From positions 124,001 through 188,000 of the forward strand of contig NZ_LRRR01000005.1 of the NCBI RefSeq assembly GCF_001691415.1: a stretch of DNA of 64,000 nucleotides, written 5' to 3'. Position numbers and translations under genes: made by a program. The notes under the pieces are model-generated. The model had not been told where the DNA came from and made no database searches. It saw nothing but the letters and a program-made list of their open reading frames with translations. This document shows, piece after piece, positions 38,835-47,646 of the stretch (position 1 is the stretch's first letter; each line of letters begins with the position of its first letter). The stretch comes from Pararhodobacter sp. CCB-MM2 (GTDB lineage Bacteria > Pseudomonadota > Alphaproteobacteria > Rhodobacterales > Rhodobacteraceae).

Positions 38835-39728
38835 ATGAAAGAGACGGATATTTTCGACGACCTAGATGGACTGGTGATCTTTGATGCGATCGTCAGCCAC
38901 GGCTCGCTGACCGCGGCCTCGGCGGCATTGCACCTGCCCAAGGCCACGCTCAGCCGCCGCTTTGCCGCGCTTGAGGATGGGTTGGGCCTGCAGCTGATGC
39001 ACCGCACCACCCGCAGCTGGGCTCTGACTGATGAGGGGCGAGAGCTGCATGGCCGCATCGTTCCGCATCTGGAGGCGCTGCAGCAGGCCGCCGGTCGCAT
39101 GCGCGAACGGATCGCCGGACCGATGGGATTGGTGCGCCTGTCAGCCCCGGCGGGATTTGGGCAGGCAGATCTGGTCATTGCTTTGAGCGAGTTTTTGGAT
39201 CGCAACCCCGAGGTTCAGGTCGCGCTGACGCTTCAGGAGCAGGACGGCGGCACGCTCGGTGAGGCGATGGATATCGTGCTGATGACCGGGCATATCGAGG
39301 ACACCAACATCGCCACGGTCCAGTTGCGCGACAAGGCCTATCGGCTGGTCGCGAGTCCCGCCTATCTGCAAGCGATGGGACGGCCGCGACGGCTGGCGGA
39401 TCTCGCCGATCACGAGATGGTCGCCTCGAGCGGCGATGACGAACCGCTCACCCGCCTTTTGGGCGACGGAGTGCCCCGCATGCGCTGGCGGATCGCCGTA
39501 GCGTCGACCGCGGCGCGGCATATGGCGGTGCGCCGCGGCTTGGGGCTGGCGATGCTGCCCGCGGGATTGGTGGGCGATGATGTGGCAATGGGTCGGCTGG
39601 TGGCGCTGGAGCTGGAGGATGCCCGGCCTGGCACGCGGGCGATGACGTTGCTCTACCCGCGCGAGGGGGCGCGGTCGGAGGCGGTGCGGGCTTTGGGCGC
39701 ATTTCTGGTCGAAAGGTTCGGCGGCTGA
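38835..39728 (+). CDS. LysR-family transcriptional regulator
   Basis: 297 residues from the ATG at 38835 (MKETDIFDDLDGL). N-terminal winged helix with SHGSLTAASAALHLPKATLSRRFAALEDGLGLQLMHRTTRS and a LysR substrate-binding domain to the C-terminus; of the DsdC/AphB-like group with the short DGL-V-F-DAI start. It is convergent with the M24 peptidase gene and has no obvious divergent target, so its regulon is unknown. Confidence 0.9.
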   Translation: MKETDIFDDLDGLVIFDAIVSHGSLTAASAALHLPKATLSRRFAALEDGLGLQLMHRTTRSWALTDEGRELHGRIVPHLEALQQAAGRMRERIAGPMGLVRLSAPAGFGQADLVIALSEFLDRNPEVQVALTLQEQDGGTLGEAMDIVLMTGHIEDTNIATVQLRDKAYRLVASPAYLQAMGRPRRLADLADHEMVASSGDDEPLTRLLGDGVPRMRWRIAVASTAARHMAVRRGLGLAMLPAGLVGDDVAMGRLVALELEDARPGTRAMTLLYPREGARSEAVRALGAFLVERFGG

Positions 39729-39759
39729 GGCCGAAGCCATGATCCAGCGCGAATAAGGT

Positions 39760-39784
39760 GGGGCGCGCGACTGGCGCGCGCCCC
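39760..39784. terminator. GC-rich hairpin between lysR and the peptidase gene
   Basis: Perfect 9-bp stem GGGGCGCGC / GCGCGCCCC with a 7-nt loop, between two convergent genes. It lacks a real T run on either side, so a bidirectional terminator is likely but not certain. Confidence 0.45.
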
Positions 39785-39851
39785 TTCCCCTGACAAGCCC
39801 CCCGGCCCTGTCAGATTCCTCACCGCCCGAAGGCGGGATCACGAAATGGGA

Positions 39852-40946
39852 TCAGAGATCCAGCACGCGCTCGAGGCCGCTGAAGATCTCGGGGCCCTTC
39901 TCGCGCAGGATGACGATCTCTTCAAGACGCACACCGAAGTTTCCGGTCAGATAAATGCCCGGTTCGATGGAAAAGACGTTCCCGGCTTCCAGAACCGTCT
40001 CGGCGGTCGAGGTGATATAGGGCGTCTCGTGCACGTCGATGCCCAGACCATGGCCCAGACGGTGCACGAAGCGCGGGCCATAGCCGGCGTCCTCGATCAC
40101 CTTGCGGGCGGCGGCATCCACGTCGCAGGCCTTCACGCCCGGACGCGCAGCGTCCATCGCGGCCTCGACGGCAGCATTCACCACGCGGCGTACGGTCTTG
40201 TATTCCTCGGGCTCGTTCGGGCCGAACCAGAAGCTGCGGGTCATGTCCGAGGGATAGCCGCCGATCCGGCAGCCGGTGTCGATCAGCACGGCCATGTCGT
40301 CCGCCAGCACCGCGTCGCCGGTATGGTGATGCGGGAAGGCCCCGTTCGCACCAAAGCCGATGATGGTGAATTCCGGCGCGGCGCCATGAGCCTTGTAATA
40401 ATCATGGAGGATCGCCTGCAGGTCCAGCTCGGTCATGCCGGCCTTTAGCTGCGTCATCGCATGGCGCACGGCATCGTCATTCAGGCGCGCGCAGGTGCGA
40501 AGCAGATCCGCCTCGGTCTCGTCCTTCATGGCGCGAAGGCGGCCGATCGTGTCGGCGGTGAAGCGGCGCTTGGGGCTGTCCATCGCATCAAGGACCATCA
40601 GCGCGAAATCGGCGCGCATCGTCTCATCGAGGACGATGGACAGGCCGGGACGCTTGGCATCGGCGGCATCGAGCAGCGCCGATAGCGCCTCGGCCGGGCC
40701 CTGCGCATCGGCCCATTCGAAGAACGGCAGATCGGTGTGCTGGCGGGCCATGTCGGCATTCAGCGCCGGCATCAGGAAGCCCGCGAAATCGGCGGAGACG
40801 ACGGTCAGCACCGGGCGTTCGTCGCCATGCGGGTCAACGCCGGTGAGCCAGAGCATGTTGGTCGAGGGACCGAGGATGACGAGATCGGTCGCGCTGTCGG
40901 CCATCAGCTTGCGCAGGCTGGCGAGGCGGGTGTCGTAGATGCCCAT
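39852..40946 (-). CDS. M24-family Xaa-Pro-type metallopeptidase
   Basis: 364 residues from the ATG at 40946 (GGGAGG ribosome binding site). N-terminal creatinase-like domain followed by a pita-bread catalytic domain with the five metal ligands: two Asp in DTGCRIGGYPSDMTRSF, His in HRLGHGLGIDVHE, Glu in FSIEPGIY and Glu in VRLEEIVIL. Hydrolyses proline-containing dipeptides or a related amide. It follows the dipeptide-binding protein gene by 85 bp, so uptake and hydrolysis of the same peptide-like substrate are likely coupled. Confidence 0.92.
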   Translation of the reverse strand: MGIYDTRLASLRKLMADSATDLVILGPSTNMLWLTGVDPHGDERPVLTVVSADFAGFLMPALNADMARQHTDLPFFEWADAQGPAEALSALLDAADAKRPGLSIVLDETMRADFALMVLDAMDSPKRRFTADTIGRLRAMKDETEADLLRTCARLNDDAVRHAMTQLKAGMTELDLQAILHDYYKAHGAAPEFTIIGFGANGAFPHHHTGDAVLADDMAVLIDTGCRIGGYPSDMTRSFWFGPNEPEEYKTVRRVVNAAVEAAMDAARPGVKACDVDAAARKVIEDAGYGPRFVHRLGHGLGIDVHETPYITSTAETVLEAGNVFSIEPGIYLTGNFGVRLEEIVILREKGPEIFSGLERVLDL

Positions 40947-41031
40947 GCGGGCCTCCCTTGGCAGAGTTTGGGAAAGGAAGGGCCGCCCGCGGTGGCGGAC
41001 GGCCCGGTCTTGGGTCAGGCGAAGGCCGTGA

Positions 41032-42624
41032 TCACTCGGCTTTCTCGACCAGACGGTAGTAGACGAAGTCCGAGGTCGCACCGTTCACGTAGCCGGTCAC
41101 GTCATTCGACATCGCCACCTGGTAGGCCGCCTGGAACATGATCACGATGGGCGAGTTCTCCTGCACCTGACGCTGCAGGTCGAGATACATCTCCTCGCGG
41201 CGCGCCGGGTCGGTCTCGGTCAGCGCGGCCATCGTCTCCTCGTTCATCTCGGCGGGCACGGCCCACGAGTTGCGCCAGGTGGTGGTCGCCGCATAGGCGT
41301 CCTGGTCGTTGTTCGAGTTATAGGCGAAGGCCTTGGCGTTCGAATGCGGGTCCATGAAGTCCGGGCCCCAATAGAGCAGCATGGCTTCGTGGCTACGCTC
41401 GCGGTAGCGGGTGATCACCTGGCTGCCGGTGCCCGGCAGGATCTCGAAGTTGATGCCGGCTTCGGCGAACGAGGCCTGCAGCGACTGCGCCATATCGGTG
41501 AACGGGGCCGCGTTGATCACGTCGAGGGTGACGTTGATCGGGGTCTCGACGCCCGCATCCGCGAGGATCTGCGCCGCACGGGCCGGATCGTAGCTGTAGG
41601 GCGTGTCGTTCAGCGCGCCCGGGAAGCCGTCCGGCCAGAACGCCTGATGCACTTCCATCTGACCGGCGAGGAAGGTGTCGACCATGCCCTCATAGTTCAC
41701 GAGGTAGCGCGCGGCTTCCCAGACGGCCGGGTCGGTCAGCTCCTCGTCGGCCTGGTTGAACGACAGGAAGTGCACGGCGGCCTGCGGGAAGGTCTCGACG
41801 GTGATCGCATCGGTGTCGAGGCCGGCGATCTGGTCAGGCGTCAGGTTGCGCGCCATGTCGACGTCGCCTTGTTCCAGCAGCAGCTGCTGGGTGGCCGATT
41901 CCGCGACGTGACGGATGATCACGCCTTCAATGGCGGGGGCGCCGTTGAAGTAATCGGCGTTGGCTTCCAGACGGATCATCTCGGCCGGGCGGAACATGCG
42001 CAGCGAGAACGGGCCCGAACCGGCCGAGTTCGCGTTGAGCCAGGCGTTGCCCATGTCGCCGTCGACTTCGTTGGCCATGACGGTCTGTTCGTCGACGATC
42101 GAGGCCGGACGGGCAGCGAGCACGTTCATCACGAAGGCGGGCGAGAAGTCGCCGTCATAGCGCACGGTGACGGTGTTGCCTTCGCCGGCGGTGATCATCT
42201 CGGCGACGTTCTCGGGCGTCCAGCCGAGTTGGGTCAGGATGAAGGCCGGGGTCAGGTTCAGCTGCACGACACGCGACAGCGAGAAGACGACGTCCTCAGG
42301 GCGCACCGGGTTGCCCGAGTGGAAGGTCGCGCCGTCGCGCAGGGTGAAGGTGATCGCCTTGTTCTCGGCGTCGATCTCCCAGCTTTCCGCCAGACCGGCG
42401 GCCAGCGCGGTGGTGTCGGCAGCGTCATATTGCACGAGGCGGTCGTAGACGTTGGTGACCAGCTCGCCCGAGGTGAACTCGTAGGCCTGCGCCGGGTCGA
42501 TCGCGACGATGTCGTCGATGTTCTGCGCGACCACCAGCAGGTCTGCCGGGGTCTCGGCATAGGCCTGCAGCGGCATGGCCAGAACGGCGGCCAGCAGCGC
42601 GGGACGGATGATATTCATGGTCAT
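41032..42624 (-). CDS. Dipeptide/oligopeptide ABC transporter periplasmic binding protein (family 5)
   Basis: About 530 residues, SBP_bac_5 type. A signal peptide (MNIIRPALLAAVLAMPLQAYA) leads to the mature start ETPADLLVVAQNIDD; family features include FTLRDGATFHSGNPVRPEDVVFS (about 95-117) and a SGPFSL segment. Two start codons (42624 and 42618) are both possible. It lies on the opposite strand to its cognate permeases (43445 onward), with the XRE regulator between. Confidence 0.92.
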   Translation of the reverse strand: MTMNIIRPALLAAVLAMPLQAYAETPADLLVVAQNIDDIVAIDPAQAYEFTSGELVTNVYDRLVQYDAADTTALAAGLAESWEIDAENKAITFTLRDGATFHSGNPVRPEDVVFSLSRVVQLNLTPAFILTQLGWTPENVAEMITAGEGNTVTVRYDGDFSPAFVMNVLAARPASIVDEQTVMANEVDGDMGNAWLNANSAGSGPFSLRMFRPAEMIRLEANADYFNGAPAIEGVIIRHVAESATQQLLLEQGDVDMARNLTPDQIAGLDTDAITVETFPQAAVHFLSFNQADEELTDPAVWEAARYLVNYEGMVDTFLAGQMEVHQAFWPDGFPGALNDTPYSYDPARAAQILADAGVETPINVTLDVINAAPFTDMAQSLQASFAEAGINFEILPGTGSQVITRYRERSHEAMLLYWGPDFMDPHSNAKAFAYNSNNDQDAYAATTTWRNSWAVPAEMNEETMAALTETDPARREEMYLDLQRQVQENSPIVIMFQAAYQVAMSNDVTGYVNGATSDFVYYRLVEKAE

Positions 42625-42650
42625 CGTACCTCCAGTTGGGTTTTCGTGTT

Positions 42651-43292
42651 TCAGGTGTCGCTCGTCGCTCTGAGCCCCTCGGGGATCATCTCGGGGATGA
42701 GCTCGGGCAGCCGTTCCACCTCGCGGCCCTTGAGAACCGGCAGGGTGCCGGTCCACAGCAGGCGCGCGGTGGTGTCGGTTTGGTTGGCCCAGGAATGGGG
42801 GGTGGTGCCGCTGAAATGCAGGCTGTCCCCTTCCCGCAGGACAAAGGTTTCCGCGCCCAGTGTCTTCACGATCTCACCCTCAAGGAGAAAGATGATCTCT
42901 TCCCCCTCGTGCGAGACGGTTTCGGACACATAGCCCGGCGGAATGTGCAGCAGATAGGACGACAGCTCGGCGCCGGGGAACGAGGCGCCCAGCGGCTCAT
43001 AGCCCATCTGCGAGCCCTCGATGGAGAATTGCCGCCGCTCGCTGGCGCGGGTCAGCGCATCCGAGGGGCGCGTGCCGCCGACGAAATGCTCGATCCCCAG
43101 CCCCAGCCCCTGCGCGATCTGCGCCAGCGTTCCAAGCGACGGCGTCGCAAGCCCCCGTTCGACCTGACTGAGGAACCCCGCAGACAGCCCGGCCATGTCG
43201 CAAAGCTGCTGCAGGGTCAGCCCCATCTGCTTGCGCCGCTTGCGGATGCGCGAGCCAAGATTGGGATCGGTCTGGGGTTTCGGTCTGGCCAT
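42651..43292 (-). CDS. XRE-family regulator with C-terminal cupin domain
   Basis: 213 residues from the ATG at 43292. N-terminal helix-turn-helix (about 15-70: RIRKRRKQMGLTLQQLC, GLSAGFLSQVERGLATPS) and a C-terminal cupin (GYVSETVSHEGEEIIFLLEGEI ... LREGDSLHFSGTTPHSWAN). Such regulators (PuuR-like) sense small metabolites. It lies directly before the binding-protein gene and divergent from the permease operon; two AT-rich dyads sit in its promoter. Confidence 0.9.
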   Translation of the reverse strand: MARPKPQTDPNLGSRIRKRRKQMGLTLQQLCDMAGLSAGFLSQVERGLATPSLGTLAQIAQGLGLGIEHFVGGTRPSDALTRASERRQFSIEGSQMGYEPLGASFPGAELSSYLLHIPPGYVSETVSHEGEEIIFLLEGEIVKTLGAETFVLREGDSLHFSGTTPHSWANQTDTTARLLWTGTLPVLKGREVERLPELIPEMIPEGLRATSDT

Positions 43293-43319
43293 GCGAGTCG
43301 GGGTTCCGCCTGTCGGTTC

Positions 43320-43355
43320 ATCAAAATTTTTTTGATCTAAACAAATCTTTTTGTT
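43320..43355. promoter_or_regulatory. Paired AT-rich dyads in the divergent dipeptide-ABC promoter
   Basis: ATCAAAA-TTT-TTTTGAT (43320-43336, 7-bp arms) and AACAAA-TCTT-TTTGTT (43340-43355, 6-bp arms) sit in tandem about 20 bp apart (centre to centre) in the 152-bp gap between the XRE gene and the permease operon. They are strikingly AT-rich in a GC-rich setting; likely binding sites for the adjacent XRE-cupin regulator. Confidence 0.6.
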
Positions 43356-43444
43356 AGAGCCAAGAAAATTGTTGCCGATCCGGGCAACCTTTTTCACCCT
43401 TGCCCCGACCGCCAAGGCGGCCACCCTTCCCGTGCAGGAGCCCC

Positions 43445-44491
43445 ATGTTTTCAAGCGCCATAGGACGATCACGCTGGGTCCGGAGCCTGCGCAGCGCAGC
43501 CGGTTTCCTGGTGATTCTGGCCTTCACCTTTGCCGGCCTGATGGCCATCACCTTCTTCATCGGCCGGGTCATTCCGATCGACCCCGTGCTGTCTGTGGTG
43601 GGTGATCGCGCAACCAATGCCCAATACGAGGCGGCCCGCGCGGCCATGGGCCTCGACCGGCCGTTGGCGGCGCAGTTCGTGACCTATGTCGGCGACGTGC
43701 TGAGCGGAGATCTGGGCCGCTCGGTCTCGACCAACCGCCCGGTGGCCGAGGATCTGCGGCGCGTTTTCCCGGCAACCTTGGAGATGGCGACGATCGGCAT
43801 CATCATCGGTGTCCTGCTGGGCGTGCCGCTGGGGGTGCTGTCGGCTGTGAAACGCGGTCGGATCACCGACCAGCTGATCCGCATCTTCGCGCTTCTGGGC
43901 TATTCGGTGCCGGCCTTCTGGCTGGGCCTCGTCGGCCTTGCGGTGTTCTATGCGGGCTTGGGCTGGGTCGCCGGTCCGGGGCGGGTCGACATCTATTATG
44001 ACGGCCTCGTCGATCCGATCACCGGTCTCTTGCTGGTGGACAGTCTGATCGAGGGCGATCTGGACGTGTTCTTCTCGGCGCTGCACCACATCATCCTGCC
44101 GGCGACGATCCTCGGGTTCTTCTCGCTCGCCTATATCGCCCGGATGACGCGCAGCTTCATGCTGGACCAGCTGGGGCAGGAATACGTGACCACCGCCCGC
44201 GTCAAGGGCGTGCCGGAATGGCGGGTGATCTGGGTGCATGCCTTCGGTACCATCCGCGTTCCGCTGATCACCGTGATCGGCTTGAGCTATGCCGCACTTC
44301 TGGAGGGCTCGGTGATGATCGAGACCGTGTTCAGCTGGCCCGGCATCGGCAATTACCTGACCACGGCGCTGTTCAACGCCGACATGAACGCGGTGCTGGG
44401 ATCGACGCTGGTGATCGGCGCGGTGTTCATCGTCATCAACAAGGTCTCGGACGTGCTGTACCGCGTTCTCGACCCGCGCAGCCGGACCTGA
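43445..44491 (+). CDS. Dipeptide ABC transporter permease (DppB-like)
   Basis: 348 residues from the ATG at 43445 (AGGAG upstream). N-terminal transmembrane segment, the periplasmic segment GLDRPLAAQFVTYVGDVLSGDLGRSV and the cytoplasmic EAA-type loop YVTTARVKGVPEWRVIWVHA. It forms the channel with the DppC-like protein; the intergenic distance to the next gene is 11 bp. Confidence 0.92.
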   Translation: MFSSAIGRSRWVRSLRSAAGFLVILAFTFAGLMAITFFIGRVIPIDPVLSVVGDRATNAQYEAARAAMGLDRPLAAQFVTYVGDVLSGDLGRSVSTNRPVAEDLRRVFPATLEMATIGIIIGVLLGVPLGVLSAVKRGRITDQLIRIFALLGYSVPAFWLGLVGLAVFYAGLGWVAGPGRVDIYYDGLVDPITGLLLVDSLIEGDLDVFFSALHHIILPATILGFFSLAYIARMTRSFMLDQLGQEYVTTARVKGVPEWRVIWVHAFGTIRVPLITVIGLSYAALLEGSVMIETVFSWPGIGNYLTTALFNADMNAVLGSTLVIGAVFIVINKVSDVLYRVLDPRSRT

Positions 44492-44502
44492 GGGGGAAAT
44501 CC

Positions 44503-45405
44503 ATGAGCCTGACCACCTGGCTGACCGACGACGCCCCCGCCTCGCGCCTGCAGGCAAGCCTCGGGCGTGCCTATGACATCTTCACCCGCCTCCTGCGCAA
44601 CCCGCTGGCGGCTCTGGGGATGGCGATCCTGCTGGTGCTGATCCTGTGTGCGGGTTTCGCGCCGTGGATCGCGCCCTATTCCCCGGTCGGTCAGGATCTG
44701 GCCAACCGCCTGCTGCCGCCCTCTGCCGTCAACTGGATGGGAACGGATGAGCTGGGCCGCGACATCTTCTCGCGCGTGGTCTATGGCGCTCGGCTGACGC
44801 TGGTGATCGTGGGCCTCGTGGCCGTGATCTCGGCGCCCTTGGGCCTGATCCTCGGCGCGGTGTCGGGATATTTCGGCGGCTGGGTCGACCGGATCGTCAT
44901 GGGTGTCACCGATATCTTCCTGTCGATGCCGAAGCTGATCCTCGCGCTCGCCTTCGTCGCCGCCCTCGGGCCGGGGATCGAGAACGCGATCATCGCCATC
45001 GCCATCACCGCCTGGCCGCCCTATGCGCGCCTCGCGCGGGCCGAGACGCTGACCTTCCGCAACGCCGAATTCGTGCAGGCTGCGCGGCTGGCCGGTGGCA
45101 GCCATGCCCGCATCATCGGGCTGCATATCCTGCCTTTGTGCTCGTCATCGACCATCATCCGCGTGACCTTGGACATGGCCGGCATCATCCTGACGGCAGC
45201 GGGTCTCGGGTTCCTCGGGCTTGGCGCGCAACCGCCCCTGCCGGAATGGGGCGCGATGATCTCGCGCGGGCGTACCTTCATCCTCGACCAATGGTGGGTC
45301 GCCACCATGCCGGGCTTCGCGATCATCCTTGTCTCCCTGGGCTTCTGCTTCCTCGGTGACGGGCTGCGCGACGTGCTGGACCCGAAGAGCGGAGACAAAT
45401 CATGA
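44503..45405 (+). CDS. Dipeptide ABC transporter permease (DppC-like)
   Basis: 300 residues. DppC hallmarks: MGTDELGRDIFSRVVYGAR after the first transmembrane segment and the EAA loop FVQAARLAGGSHARIIGLHILP; C-terminus FLGDGLRDVLDPK. Overlaps the next ATPase gene by 4 bp. Confidence 0.92.
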   Translation: MSLTTWLTDDAPASRLQASLGRAYDIFTRLLRNPLAALGMAILLVLILCAGFAPWIAPYSPVGQDLANRLLPPSAVNWMGTDELGRDIFSRVVYGARLTLVIVGLVAVISAPLGLILGAVSGYFGGWVDRIVMGVTDIFLSMPKLILALAFVAALGPGIENAIIAIAITAWPPYARLARAETLTFRNAEFVQAARLAGGSHARIIGLHILPLCSSSTIIRVTLDMAGIILTAAGLGFLGLGAQPPLPEWGAMISRGRTFILDQWWVATMPGFAIILVSLGFCFLGDGLRDVLDPKSGDKS

Positions 45406-46232
45406 GCTTGCTCGACATCCAGAACCTCTCGGTCACCTTCCCCACCCCCAAGGGGCCGGTGAATGTGGTCAACGGCATCAGCTTCCAGCTGGGCACCGAA
45501 CGGCTGGGCATCGTCGGCGAAAGCGGCTCGGGCAAGTCGATGACCGGACGGGCCATTCTGGGCCTCGTCCGCGCGCCGGGCGTGGTGAAGGCCGACCGCA
45601 TGGCCTTTGAAGGCCGCGAGTTGCAGGGCCTCTCGGCGCGCGAGATGCGCAAGATCCGGGGCGCGCGGATCTCGATGGTGATGCAGGACCCGAAATTCTC
45701 GCTCAACCCGGTGATGACCATCGGGCGCCAGATCGAGGAAGCCCTGAAGACCCACGAAAGCCTGCCGCGCCGCGCGCTCAAGGACCGCGTGGCCGAGATG
45801 CTGGCCGCCGTGCGCATCCATGACCCCGAGCGGGTGATGAAGCTTTATCCGCACGAGGTCTCGGGCGGGATGGGCCAGCGCATCATGATCGCCATGATGC
45901 TGATCCCCCGCCCCCGCATCCTGATCGCCGACGAGCCGACCTCGGCCCTCGATGTCAGCGTGCAGGGACAGGTGCTGGACCTGATCGACGAGCTGGTGCG
46001 CGAGCACGGCATGGGGCTGATGCTGGTCAGCCACGATCTGCAGCTGGTGGGCCGCTATTGCGACCGGGTGATGGTGATGAACGCGGGTCAGGTCGTCGAG
46101 ACGCTCGACGCGAAAAACCTGAACGCGGCGCAGCATCCCTATACCAAGGGCCTGCTCGCCGCCGTCCCCCGCATGAACGAAACGCGGGCCGAGCTGCCGA
46201 CGCTCGACCGCAGCCAATGGGCAGCCACATGA
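45402..46232 (+). CDS. Dipeptide ABC transporter ATPase (DppD-like)
   Basis: 276 residues. Walker A GESGSGKSMT, signature VSGGMGQRIMIA, Walker B ILIADEPTSALD, D-loop and H-switch SHDLQLV. The final part is shorter than in many DppD proteins, which often carry a C-terminal oligopeptide-transporter extension with an iron-sulphur motif. Overlaps its neighbours by 4 bp on both sides. Confidence 0.9.
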   Translation: MSLLDIQNLSVTFPTPKGPVNVVNGISFQLGTERLGIVGESGSGKSMTGRAILGLVRAPGVVKADRMAFEGRELQGLSAREMRKIRGARISMVMQDPKFSLNPVMTIGRQIEEALKTHESLPRRALKDRVAEMLAAVRIHDPERVMKLYPHEVSGGMGQRIMIAMMLIPRPRILIADEPTSALDVSVQGQVLDLIDELVREHGMGLMLVSHDLQLVGRYCDRVMVMNAGQVVETLDAKNLNAAQHPYTKGLLAAVPRMNETRAELPTLDRSQWAAT

Positions 46233-46996
46233 GCGCGATCCATCTCAAAGACCTGAACATCTTCTACGGCGACACCAAGGTCGTGCATGACGTGACGCTG
46301 GATGTAGCCGAGGGCGAGAGCTTCGCGCTGGTGGGCGAATCCGGCTCGGGCAAGTCGACGATCCTGAAGGCGATCATGGGCCTCGCGCCCGACTGGACCG
46401 GCACGATCGACGTGGACGGCAAGCCGCGCAGCCACGGCCCCGACCGCGCCTTCTCGGCCCATTGCCAGATGGTGTTTCAGGACCCCTATGGCTCGCTCCA
46501 TCCGAGGAAGACCATCGACGCCACGCTGGCCGAGCCGCTGCTGATCCACGGCAAGCCCAACCGCGACAAGCGGGTGCTGGAGCTGCTGGCGGAGGTCGGT
46601 CTCGACGAGCGCTTCCGCTTCCGCTTCCCGCACCAGCTTTCGGGCGGGCAGCGGCAGCGCGTCGCCATCGCCCGCGCTCTGGCGCTGGAGCCGAAATTCC
46701 TACTGCTCGACGAGCCGACCTCGGCGCTGGATGTGTCGATTCAGGCCGAGATCCTGAACCTGTTGAAACGGCTCAGGAAAGAACGCGGGCTGACCTATCT
46801 CATGGTCACCCACAACCTGCCCGTCGTCGCCTTCATGTGCGACCGGCTGGCGGTGATGCGGCACGGCCGTATCGAGGAAATCGCCAGCGCCGAGGCTCTG
46901 CGCCACGGCACGCTGGCGACCGAGTATGCACGGGAGCTCTATCGGCTCAGCGTGCATGAAGACGTGAACGACAACCTTGGGCAGGAACAGGCATGA
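46229..46996 (+). CDS. Dipeptide ABC transporter ATPase (DppF-like)
   Basis: 255 residues starting at the ATG that overlaps the DppD stop (MSAIHLKDLNIFYG). Walker A GESGSGKST, FQDPYGSLHPRKTI (a DppF-type Q-loop), signature LSGGQRQRVAIA and Walker B LLLDEPTSALD. It completes an importer of two permeases and two ATPases. Confidence 0.9.
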   Translation: MSAIHLKDLNIFYGDTKVVHDVTLDVAEGESFALVGESGSGKSTILKAIMGLAPDWTGTIDVDGKPRSHGPDRAFSAHCQMVFQDPYGSLHPRKTIDATLAEPLLIHGKPNRDKRVLELLAEVGLDERFRFRFPHQLSGGQRQRVAIARALALEPKFLLLDEPTSALDVSIQAEILNLLKRLRKERGLTYLMVTHNLPVVAFMCDRLAVMRHGRIEEIASAEALRHGTLATEYARELYRLSVHEDVNDNLGQEQA

Positions 46997-47472
46997 CCAC
47001 CCCCCTTTCGACCTTCACCGCCGCGCTGGAATTGGCGCAGACCCGGGCCGAGGCCTTCGACGCGCTAGGCCGCCTTGTCGAGGCCACCTTGGGCGTGAAG
47101 CTGTTCACCATCTCGACGATGAACTTCGACACGATGATCGCGCGGCGCGCCTGGACCAATGACGCGACCGCCTACCCGGTCTCGGGCGACAAGCCGATCG
47201 ACCGCGACGCCTTCTACGAGGAAGTCATCGAGGGCGGCGAATGCTTCATCCGCAACACCTTGGCCGAGATCGCGCTGGTGTTCCCGGATCACGAGCTGAT
47301 CGGCTCGCTGGGCCTCGGCTCGGTGCTGAACATCCCGATCAAGCTGCAGGGCGCGCAAGTCGGCACCCTCAACATGCTCGACGCGGAACACTTCTTCGAC
47401 GCCGCCACCGTCGCACGCTCCGTCGAGCTGCTGCAGGTGCCGGCCATGGCCTGCTTCCTGCTGCCCGCCTGA
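46993..47472 (+). CDS. Stand-alone GAF-domain protein
   Basis: 159 residues forming one GAF domain and little else (TFTAALELAQTRAEAFDALGRLVEATLGVKLFTIS, then IGSLGLGSVLNIPIKLQGAQVGTLNMLDAEH; each quoted in part as a fold pattern). The start overlaps the DppF-like stop by 4 bp, so it is translated with the importer; a strong terminator follows. GAF domains bind small molecules; a sensor or binding role for the imported compound is possible, but no effector domain is present. Confidence 0.78.
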   Translation: MTTPLSTFTAALELAQTRAEAFDALGRLVEATLGVKLFTISTMNFDTMIARRAWTNDATAYPVSGDKPIDRDAFYEEVIEGGECFIRNTLAEIALVFPDHELIGSLGLGSVLNIPIKLQGAQVGTLNMLDAEHFFDAATVARSVELLQVPAMACFLLPA

Positions 47473-47497
47473 ACCAACCTGCGGCGGCAGGAAACAG

Positions 47498-47532
47498 GGC
47501 CCGGCGACAGGAAACTGTCGCCGGGCCTTCTT
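47498..47532 (+). terminator. Intrinsic terminator of the dipeptide ABC/GAF operon
   Basis: A 13-bp perfect stem (GGCCCGGCGACAG / CTGTCGCCGGGCC) closed by a GAAA tetraloop and followed by TTCTT, 25 bp after the GAF gene stop. Confidence 0.85.
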
Positions 47533-47646
47533 CCATCCGGGCCTCACCCGACAAAGCCAAATTCCGTGCACGCGCGAAGGAAGGGTATCGACAGCGCCGC
47601 CCCAAGGGTTAGGTTCACCCCAACCCACTGGAAGACAGGAGGCAGG

